A DNA stretch of 64,000 nt from Pyxidicoccus parkwaysis (GTDB taxonomy: Bacteria; Myxococcota; Myxococcia; Myxococcales; Myxococcaceae), in NCBI RefSeq assembly GCF_017301735.1, contig NZ_CP071090.1, positions 11,205,001 through 11,269,000 of the forward strand, given 5' to 3'. Positions within the stretch are counted from its first letter, which is position 1. Each line of letters begins with the position of its first letter. Below are positions 42,192 to 50,275 of this stretch, in pieces. The position numbers were made by a program, and so were the translations under genes. A model generated the notes under the pieces. That model had not been told where the DNA came from. It made no database searches and saw nothing but the letters and a program-made list of their open reading frames with translations.

Positions 42192-42520
42192 GGTGGAGTT
42201 GTTCCTCGGGGGACGGACGCACCACCAGACCCTCCGAGTGTGGGGTCGAGCACACCCTGGAGCGCGGCTTCCACTGTGCGTGGCTGCCCGCCTGCTCTCT
42301 GAGCACATCCGTGCGCAGTCCGCGTGGAACGTTACACCGCAGCCCGACTGGCATGGGCCGAGTTCTGCACGCGGATGCGAGTCGTGTTGCGGTACCGCCT
42401 CGCTTGGATGCGGCTCCTGAGCAATCCCCTGCCAGGAGTCGGATGCCGGGGTTGAGGCCCAGACAGCGCGCGCGGCGGGTGCGGCGCGTCCGTCGCGAAC
42501 GGCCCAGACTGGATGCACCG
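42192..42520. other. Divergent intergenic region
   Basis: 329 bp between divergent genes. I see no convincing ORF, repeat or sigma-54 site. The only promoter hint is CAGACT at 42505-42510, ten bases before the downstream ATG. Confidence 0.45.
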
Positions 42521-43993
42521 ATGCGTTCGACCATCCATCGCGCCTCGCTGTGCCTGCTCGCGGTGCTCCTGCTGGAGTCAGGCTGCGCGGTCTGCCCGCT
42601 GGGCACGCCCCCCGCGGCGCGGGCTCCGATTCCCGGCGCCACGCGCGTCCTGAGCTGGGGCAAACCCCAGCTGCTCTTCTCGGGGCCGTCGCTCGTCTGG
42701 GCCTATACGCGCGTGGCGGCAGGCCCGCCCGGAAGCGCGTTCATCCTCTTCTCGCACGCCACCACGGGGACCGAGCCACCCATCTCCGCCGCGCTCTACG
42801 CCAGCCGCTACCTCGCCGCGACCGATACGTGGGCGCCAGAGCAGTTGCTCCAGTCGCAACCCGGCCTCCTGCTCCAGAGCAACCTGGCCGCCGACGAGCA
42901 GGGGAACGCCATGGTGGTGTGGCTCCAGCAGACCCCGGCGGGCAACACCTTCTTCTCGAGCCGCTTCTCCGCTGCGACAGGCCAGTGGAGCGCCGCGCTC
43001 CAGCTCACCTTCCCCGTCGATGACACGCCCACCATGCGGCTCGTCATGTCTCCCGTGGGAGACGCGCTCTTCGTCTGGACGACGCTGTGCAAGACCCTGT
43101 GCAGGCCCGCCGAGCACCGGGTGATGGCCATGCGCTACTCCGCGGCCAACGACCGCTGGATTCAACCGCCGGTACCGCTCAACTCCGCGCGTGACACCGT
43201 CTCCTATTGGCCCGCCGCCGCGCTCGATGCGAACGGCAATGCGCTCGTGCAGTGGCAACAGGCGGACTCGCGCAACATCCCGGTCATCCGTGGCACCGGG
43301 TTCAACGCGGACAAGCTCCAGTGGTGCAGCGACGCGACACTGAGCCGGACGAACTATGGCCAGGCCACGACGCCCGCCATCGCCATGGACGCTTCCGGCA
43401 ATGCGCTCGCTGTCTGGACGCAGCGCTTCGCCACGTTGACCGGAGACGAGATGCAGGGAATCGACGCGCGCCGCTATGACCGCGCGAGCAACGACTGGCA
43501 GCCTGCCGCGCGCATCGACTCGCACATCCCGGATTACGGCGGCATGTTCAACCCATCCATGGTCGTCGCGACGAACACGGGCGACGCGCTGGCGGGCTGG
43601 CTCTACATCCCCCACCCACCGCCGCTCACCGGCGCCGCCGAGGGCCGCGTGTACAGCGCGGCGAAGCAGGACTGGGACATCCGTCCGCGCTTCGACCACA
43701 GCACCGACCCGAACAACCCTCGGCTCGGTGGCACCGTGCTTGGTGGGTTCCCGGTGCTCGCCTCGGACCCGGCGGGGGACCAGGTCGCGTTCTGGGCACA
43801 GTCCGACAAGACGGCCTGGGCGAGCTATCGCTATCCCCCCGGCCTCTTCCGGGCTCCGCAACAACTCCAGTCCGCGCCGGGCGCCGCCGTGGATGCCATC
43901 ACCGGCGCCATCGAATTGGGAGGCAACGCGACGGCCGTCTGGGTGGAGACGACCGTGGAGGGACAGACGCTCTGGGTCTCTCGCGCCCGATAG
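42521..43993 (+). CDS. Lipoprotein with beta-propeller-like repeats
   Basis: 490 residues from ATG 42521. Lipobox in LLLESGCAVC. The rest contains repeats with a recurring DA-x-GNA-hydrophobic-x-W pattern: ADEQGNAMVVWLQQ, ALDANGNALVQWQQ, AMDASGNALAVWTQ, ATNTGDALAGWLY, ELGGNATAVWVET. This is typical of a six- or seven-bladed propeller of envelope proteins. No strong Shine-Dalgarno site precedes the ATG. The stop codon lies inside the first unit of a 60-bp tandem repeat. Function unknown. Confidence 0.82.
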   Translation: MRSTIHRASLCLLAVLLLESGCAVCPLGTPPAARAPIPGATRVLSWGKPQLLFSGPSLVWAYTRVAAGPPGSAFILFSHATTGTEPPISAALYASRYLAATDTWAPEQLLQSQPGLLLQSNLAADEQGNAMVVWLQQTPAGNTFFSSRFSAATGQWSAALQLTFPVDDTPTMRLVMSPVGDALFVWTTLCKTLCRPAEHRVMAMRYSAANDRWIQPPVPLNSARDTVSYWPAAALDANGNALVQWQQADSRNIPVIRGTGFNADKLQWCSDATLSRTNYGQATTPAIAMDASGNALAVWTQRFATLTGDEMQGIDARRYDRASNDWQPAARIDSHIPDYGGMFNPSMVVATNTGDALAGWLYIPHPPPLTGAAEGRVYSAAKQDWDIRPRFDHSTDPNNPRLGGTVLGGFPVLASDPAGDQVAFWAQSDKTAWASYRYPPGLFRAPQQLQSAPGAAVDAITGAIELGGNATAVWVETTVEGQTLWVSRAR

Positions 43994-44088
43994 CGCGCCT
44001 TCGGACCGTTCCGAGACACCGCCCAGTCGCTCTGGGCCGCTCGCGCCTGGTAGCTCGCCTTCGGACAGTTCCGACACACTGCCCGCTG
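43969..44088. repeat. Two tandem 60-bp imperfect repeats, each with a TCGGA-N4-TCCGA dyad
   Basis: Units 43969-44028 and 44029-44088 are the same length and aligned without gaps with about ten mismatches (both begin GCTCTGGG and contain CGCGCC, GCGCCTTCGGA- or CTCGCCTTCGGA-type stretches). Each has a short dyad, 44001-44005 with 44010-44014 and 44061-44065 with 44070-44074, exactly 60 bp apart. The first unit overlaps the end of the propeller gene; the second lies before the phospholipase D-type gene. It may be a recent duplication or paired binding sites. Confidence 0.7.
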
Positions 44089-44149
44089 GTGGACGCGCCT
44101 CGCGGACATTGGCTCACGTCGGCCACCGGACTCGGGGCATCCTCCGTTC

Positions 44150-45601
44150 GTGGCCGCTCCTCCTGTTCTGACCCTCTCCGACCTCACCGAGCGCGCCTTT
44201 GCTCGCACCTCGGGGGCCTCGCTGATTCCGGGCAACGCCGTCCGTGTCCTCCTCGATGCCGAGGAGAACTACCCGGCGTGGCTCGAGGCCATCCGCTCCG
44301 CGCAGCGGTCCATCTTCTTCGAGAACTACATCATCGAAGAGGACGAGGTCGGCCTCGCCTTCGCGGAGGAGCTCGCGCAGCGCGCACGCGCCGGAGTGCA
44401 GGTCCGCTTGATTCGGGACTGGATGGGCTCTCGCTCGGGCGCGTCGCACCGGTTCTGGCGCAACCTGGAGGAGGCGGGCGTCGAGCTTCGCGTCTTCAAT
44501 CCTCCCAACCTGACGAGCCCCCTGGGCTGGGTCAGTCGAGATCACCGCAAGATGATTGCGGTGGATGGACGCATCGGCTTCGTCACCGGCCTGTGCGTCA
44601 GCAAGCGGTGGCTGGGCGACCCGGCGCGCCGCATTCCTCCATGGCGCGACACCGGCGTGGAGCTTCGGGGGCCGGCCGTCGCCAGCGTCGAGCGGGCCTT
44701 CAAGGAGGTTTGGGACGCCACGGGCGCGCCCCTTCCCGTGGAAGCGCTCTCGGACCCCGGCGCCATCGCGCTCGCCGGAGACGTCTCCGTGCGCATCGTC
44801 GCGGGGCAGCCCACCTCCACGGACCTGTTCCGGCTGGACCAGTTGATTGCCGCCGCGGCCCAGCGGACCTTGTGGCTCACCGATGCGTACTTCGTCGGCT
44901 TCGTGCCCTACGTGCAGGCGCTCCGGGGCGCCGCGCGAGATGGCGTCGACGTCCGGCTCCTCGTCCCCTCAACGACAGACATTCCGCTCGTCAGCCCGTT
45001 GTCGCGCGCCGGCTACCGGCCGCTGCTGGAGGCGGGAGTGCGCGTCTTCGAGTGGAACGGCTCGATGATTCACGCGAAGACCGCCGTCGCCGATGGGCGC
45101 TGGGCCCGCGTCGGCTCCTCCAACCTCAACATCGCCAGCTTCATCGGCAACTATGAGTTGGACGTGGCCATCGAGGACGCATCCGTCGCCCGCGTGCTGG
45201 AAGAGGCCTACCTGCGCGACTTGTCGAACAGCACCGAGATTGTCCTGAGCCGTCACCGACGCGTGCGGCCGCTCGCGCCGAGAGGCCCGGCGATGCCACG
45301 GGGCTCGGGCCGGCCCGCCGTGGGCGCGGTCCGGTTCGCCAATGCGGTGGGCGCGGCGGCGGCCTCGGGCACGCGGGCGCTCGGCGCGGTGGAGGGAGGC
45401 ATCGAGGTGGCGCTGGCCGGCGGCCTGCTGGTGCTCGCGGCGGTGGCCATCCTGTGGCCGGCCGTGGTCGCCTACCCGCTGGCGTTTCTGGGCGTGTGGC
45501 TCTCCATCGCGCTGCTGTTGCGTGCGCGCAGGAACGCGCAGCAACGCAAGGCCGACCGCCTGGCCGCCCACCCTTCACCCGGGGTGCCGGACGCTCGTTG
45601 A
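44150..45601 (+). CDS. Phospholipase D-family protein, cardiolipin synthase-like
   Basis: 483 residues from GTG 44150 (no obvious Shine-Dalgarno site, so the start is less sure). Two HKD motifs: H132, K134, D139 in DHRKMIAVDG and H308, K310, D315 in MIHAKTAVADG, each followed by the GS/SN pattern (RVGSSNLN). The N-terminal segment FFENYIIEEDEVG is typical of bacterial Cls. Unlike most Cls, the membrane segments are at the C-terminus (about 415-460: VALAGGLLVLAAVAILWPAV, then YPLAFLGVWLSIALLL). It probably joins phosphatidylglycerol units into cardiolipin, or acts as a phosphodiesterase. Confidence 0.85.
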   Translation: MAAPPVLTLSDLTERAFARTSGASLIPGNAVRVLLDAEENYPAWLEAIRSAQRSIFFENYIIEEDEVGLAFAEELAQRARAGVQVRLIRDWMGSRSGASHRFWRNLEEAGVELRVFNPPNLTSPLGWVSRDHRKMIAVDGRIGFVTGLCVSKRWLGDPARRIPPWRDTGVELRGPAVASVERAFKEVWDATGAPLPVEALSDPGAIALAGDVSVRIVAGQPTSTDLFRLDQLIAAAAQRTLWLTDAYFVGFVPYVQALRGAARDGVDVRLLVPSTTDIPLVSPLSRAGYRPLLEAGVRVFEWNGSMIHAKTAVADGRWARVGSSNLNIASFIGNYELDVAIEDASVARVLEEAYLRDLSNSTEIVLSRHRRVRPLAPRGPAMPRGSGRPAVGAVRFANAVGAAAASGTRALGAVEGGIEVALAGGLLVLAAVAILWPAVVAYPLAFLGVWLSIALLLRARRNAQQRKADRLAAHPSPGVPDAR

Positions 45602-45635
45602 TCAGCCCCCATACCGCTGTCCGCTTCTGGGACGT

Positions 45636-45698
45636 CACTTCTCGCAAGTGGTCACCGGACCCGGGACGCCCCCCTGCATCCCGAACAATTCCGGGGAT
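45636..45698. promoter_or_regulatory. Candidate enhancer dyads upstream of the sigma-54 promoter
   Basis: CACTT-N5-AAGTG at 45636-45650 and ATCCCG (45678-45683) facing CGGGGAT (45692-45698) lie about 100 and 55 bases before the expected start of transcription. NtrC-type activators bind dyads roughly 80-150 bases upstream, so the first is better placed. Assignment is inference. Confidence 0.4.
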
Positions 45699-45717
45699 TT
45701 GAGCGACGAAAAGCAAT

Positions 45718-45733
45718 TGGCACGAGCCTCGCT
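45718..45733 (+). promoter_or_regulatory. Sigma-54 (-24/-12) promoter of the efflux operon
   Basis: TGGCACG-N4-TCGCT fits the sigma-54 consensus TGGCACG-N4-TTGCW with one mismatch. GG (45719-45720) and GC (45731-45732) are separated by exactly 10 bases, as required. The expected transcription start, about 12 bases after the GC, is near 45744, only two bases before the GTG of the first gene. Confidence 0.8.
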
Positions 45734-45745
45734 CTTAGAGAGGCC

Positions 45746-46986
45746 GTGGACATTCCCAAAGCCAAGAAGAAGACCCGCAAGCCCTGGGTCCTCGCCATCG
45801 CTGGAGCCTGCGCGCTCATCGCCGTCACCGTGGGCCTGTCCAAGCTGCGTCCCGCCGCCCCCACCGTGGAGCGTGCCTCGGTGTGGCTGGACACGGTGAA
45901 GCGCGGTCCCATGGTGCGCCAGGTGAAGGGCGCCGGCACCCTCGTCCCCGAGTACATCCGCTGGCTCACCGCCGACACCGCCGGCCGCGTCGAGCGCATC
46001 CACGTGCGCCCCGGTGCCGCCGTGAAGGCAGACACGCTCCTCATGGAGCTGTCCAACCCGGACGTGCAGCTCCAGGCGCTCGAGGCCGAGCGTCAGCTCG
46101 CCAGCGCGGAGACGGAGCTCAGCCGGATGCGCATGGAGCTGGAGACGCAGCGGCTCGCGCAGGAGGCCACTGTCGCTACCCTCACCGCCGAGGCCGCTGA
46201 CGCCTCGCGCCGCGCCGAGGCCAACAACGCGCTCCGTCAGAAGGAGTTCATCGGCGACCTCGAGCTGACGCAGACCGCCGAGAAGGCCGGCGAGACGTCC
46301 CGCCGCCTGGACCTCGAGCGCAAGAAGCTCACCGTGGTGGTGGCCGCCATGCGCGACCAGCTCGCCTCGCAGACGTCCCAGGTGGAGCGCCTGAAAGCGG
46401 TGGCCCGGTTCCGCCGTACACAGGTGGAGTCCATGAAAGTGGTCGCCGGTGAGGACGGTGTGTTGCAAGACCTGCCGCTCGAGTTGGGCCAGTGGGTGAC
46501 GCCGGGCGTGCTGCTCGCCAAGGTGGTGAAGCCGGAGCGGCTCAAGGCGGAGCTGCGGATTGCTGAGACGCAGGCGCGCGACATCCAGCCGGGCCAGAAG
46601 GCGCTGGTGGACACGCGCAACGGGGTGGTGGAGGGCACGGTGGCGCGCGTGGCGCCGGCGGCGAGCCAGGGCACGGTGCGCGTGGAGGTGTCGCTGCCCG
46701 CCGAGCTGCCGAAGGGCGCGCGTCCCGACCTCACGGTGGAGGGGACGGTGGAATTGGAGCGGCTGGGCAACGTGCTCTCGGTGGGTCGCCCCGCGGGCGC
46801 GCAGCCGAATGGAACGATGTCCCTCTTCCGGCTGATGCCGGGGAGCGACGAAGCCGTGCGAGTGCCGGTGCAGCTCGGCCGGGGCTCCGTGAATGCCGTG
46901 GAGGTCGTGCAGGGCCTGCAGGAAGGCGACCAGGTGGTGTTGTCTGACATGGCCGCGTGGGACGCGGTCGAACGGGTGAGGCTGCG

Positions 46987-46990
<4 letters not shown>
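45746..46990 (+). CDS. HlyD/MacA-like periplasmic adaptor subunit
   Basis: 414 residues from GTG 45746. One N-terminal membrane anchor (about 14-31, WVLAIAGACALIAVTVGL) after a Lys-rich start. Then the adaptor layout: barrel-sandwich half (GRVERIHVRPGAAVKADTLL), a coiled-coil hairpin rich in Ala/Glu/Arg (about 110-225), second lipoyl half (VVAGEDGVLQDLPLELGQWV), beta-barrel (AELRIAETQARDIQPGQ) and a membrane-proximal domain. It should connect inner-membrane MacB-type permeases to an outer-membrane partner. First gene of an eight-gene operon; it overlaps the next start by ATGA. Confidence 0.92.
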
Positions 46991-47751
<761 letters not shown>

Positions 47752-47840
47752 AAGCCACTGAAGTCCCCTACCTTGCACCCCGTCCGAACCCGCTCCTGAA
47801 AATAGGGCGGGCCCGGGTGGGGTCTGCCCTCGGGAGTCCC

Positions 47841-50261
47841 ATGGAGTCGCTCTTCCAGGACGTTCGGTACGCGCTGCGCACGCTGCGAAAGAGCCCCGGC
47901 TTCGCGCTGGTGGCGGTGCTCGCGCTGGCGCTCGGCATCGGCGCCAACAGTGCTGTCTTCAGCGTGGTGAATGGCGTGCTGCTGAAGGACCCGCCATTCA
48001 CCCAGCCGGAGCGGCTGGTCCACATCAAGGGCAACTTCAAGGCGGCGAACCTCGCGGACATCTCCGTGTCCGTGCCCGAGTACCGGGACTACGCCACCCT
48101 GCCGAGGGCCTTTTCGTCGGTGGGGGCCTACTACGATGACGACCTCACGCTCACCGGCGGCGACGTGCCGCAGCGGCTCAGCGTGACGTTCTCCTCGCCC
48201 ACGCTGCTCCCCACGCTGGGCGTGACGCCGATGCTGGGCCGGGGCTTCTCCGAGGACGAGGAGACGCCGGGCCGGGAGCATGTGCTGGTGCTGACGCACA
48301 AGGCGTGGCGCACGCACTTCGCGCAGGACCCGAAGGTGCTGGGCCGCACGCTTCAGCTCGACGGTGAGTCGTACACGGTGGTGGGCGTGCTGCCGCGCGG
48401 CGCGGAGTACCCGGCGGGCACGGACGTGTACGCGCCCTTCGCGCCCACGCCGGAGCAACTGGCCGAGGGCTCTCGCGGCAACCGCTACCTCAGCGTGGTG
48501 GGGCGGATGAAGCCCGGCATGACGCTGGAGGCGGCGAAGGCGGACATGGCGCGGGTGGCCTCGGAGCAGGAGGCCACGCACGAGAAGAACTACAAGGGCG
48601 GCGGCTGGGCCATCACCGTGAAGTCGCTGAACGACGAGGTGGTGGGCGACGTGCGCGGCACGCTGTGGCTGCTGCTGGGCGCGGTGGGCTTCGTGCTCCT
48701 GGTGGCGTGCAGCAGCGTGGCGAACCTGCTCCTGGCGCGTGCGGCCTCGCGGAGCCGCGAGGTGTCCATCCGCGCGGCGCTGGGCGCGGGCCGCCAGCGA
48801 TTGGTGGGGCAGTTCCTGGTGGAGAGCCTCGTGCTGTCGCTGGTCGGCGGGGTGCTCGGCCTGCTGCTGGCACTGTGGGGCACGGACCTGCTGCTCGCGT
48901 TGGTGGGCGACGGGCTGCCTCGCGCGGAGGAGGTGCGGCTGGACGTGACGTCGGTGCTCTTCACCGCGAGCGTGTCGCTGGTGACGGGGCTGGGCTTCGG
49001 CCTGGTGCCGGCGCTCCAGGCGAGCCGCGCGGACCTGAACAGCACGCTGCGCGAGGGCACGCGCGGCACGGATGGGAAGAAGGCGGGCCGGCTGCGCGCG
49101 GGGCTGGTGGTGGCGCAGGTGGCGCTGGCGCTGGTGCTGCTGGTGGGCGCGGGCCTCTTCGCCAAGAGCCTCCAGGCGCTGAGCGAGGTGGAGGCGGGCT
49201 TCACGCCCGAGGGCGTGCTCACCGGGCGCATCGCGCTGCCGCGCTCCAACTACGGGACGCCGGAGAAGTGTGAGGCCTTCTTGCGGGAGCTCATCTCCCG
49301 CATCAAGGGACTGCCCGGTGTGGAGTCCGTGGGCGCAACGAATCTGCTGCCCCTGGGCGGCCGCAGCGACACCAGCTTCGACGTCGAGGGCCGGACGCGC
49401 GCGCCGGAGGAGGTGTGGCCGGCGGTGGAGAAGCGCCAGGTGACGGCGGACTACCTGCGCACGCTGCGGGTGCGGCTGCTCGACGGGCGCATGCTGCAGG
49501 ACACCGACGACGCGAGCGCGCCGTGGGCGGTGGTCATCAACAAGTCCTTCGCGGACCTCTACTGGCCGAAGGGCAATGCGATGGGCCAGCGGCTGAAGCT
49601 GCACCAGAAGAATGCGCAGTGGACCACGGTGGTGGGCATCGTCGAGGACGCGCGCGAGTGGGGCATCGACGTGCCCGCCAGGCCGATGGCCTACTACTCG
49701 GCGGCGCAGATTCCCATCTACAACGTCAACCTCGTGGTGCGCGCGAAGTCGGGCAACCCGGAGCTGCTGCGCACGGCGCTCGAGAACGAGCTGCGCGGGC
49801 TCGATGGCAACCTGCCGCTGTTCAACGTGGCGCCCATGGTGCGGCTGGTGGACGAGTCCATCGGCTCGCGCCGGCTGTCGGCCGTGTTGATGGGGCTGTT
49901 CGCCGGCACGGCGCTGCTCTTGGCGGCGCTCGGCATCTCCGGCGTCATCGGCTACTCGGTGGCGCAGCGCACGCGTGAGATGGGGATTCGCATGGCGCTG
50001 GGCGCGGCGCGGCGGGACGTGCTCGCGTTGGTGCTGGGCCAGGGCCTGAAGCTCGCGGGGATGGGCGTGGCGGTGGGGCTGGTGTTGTCTCTGGGACTGG
50101 CGCGGCTACTGAGTGCGCTGCTCTACGGCGTGACGGCGTATGACCCGTGGACCTTCGTCGGAGTGGCGGCGTTGCTGGCGGGGGTGGCGCTGCTGGCCAC
50201 GTGGCTGCCCGCGCGGCGCGCCACGAAGGTGGACCCCATCATCGCGCTGAAGGCGGAGTAG
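47841..50261 (+). CDS. ADOP-type duplicated MacB/FtsX permease 1
   Basis: 806 residues from ATG 47841 with GGGAG upstream. The start MESLFQDVRYALRTLRKSPG and the following helix LALALGIGANSAVFSVVNGV are the signature of the ADOP permease family (about 800 residues, two MacB-PCD plus FtsX units). Large extracytoplasmic domains lie at about 50-270 and 455-685. Helices: about 20-45, 280-305, 325-355, 375-400, 430-450, then 690-720 (SGVIGYSVAQRTREMGIRMA), 730-765 and 775-800. The C-terminal LPARRATKVDPIIALKAE is the family end. Very similar in sequence to permease 2. Confidence 0.92.
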   Translation: MESLFQDVRYALRTLRKSPGFALVAVLALALGIGANSAVFSVVNGVLLKDPPFTQPERLVHIKGNFKAANLADISVSVPEYRDYATLPRAFSSVGAYYDDDLTLTGGDVPQRLSVTFSSPTLLPTLGVTPMLGRGFSEDEETPGREHVLVLTHKAWRTHFAQDPKVLGRTLQLDGESYTVVGVLPRGAEYPAGTDVYAPFAPTPEQLAEGSRGNRYLSVVGRMKPGMTLEAAKADMARVASEQEATHEKNYKGGGWAITVKSLNDEVVGDVRGTLWLLLGAVGFVLLVACSSVANLLLARAASRSREVSIRAALGAGRQRLVGQFLVESLVLSLVGGVLGLLLALWGTDLLLALVGDGLPRAEEVRLDVTSVLFTASVSLVTGLGFGLVPALQASRADLNSTLREGTRGTDGKKAGRLRAGLVVAQVALALVLLVGAGLFAKSLQALSEVEAGFTPEGVLTGRIALPRSNYGTPEKCEAFLRELISRIKGLPGVESVGATNLLPLGGRSDTSFDVEGRTRAPEEVWPAVEKRQVTADYLRTLRVRLLDGRMLQDTDDASAPWAVVINKSFADLYWPKGNAMGQRLKLHQKNAQWTTVVGIVEDAREWGIDVPARPMAYYSAAQIPIYNVNLVVRAKSGNPELLRTALENELRGLDGNLPLFNVAPMVRLVDESIGSRRLSAVLMGLFAGTALLLAALGISGVIGYSVAQRTREMGIRMALGAARRDVLALVLGQGLKLAGMGVAVGLVLSLGLARLLSALLYGVTAYDPWTFVGVAALLAGVALLATWLPARRATKVDPIIALKAE

Positions 50262-50275
50262 GAGGGCACACGCCG

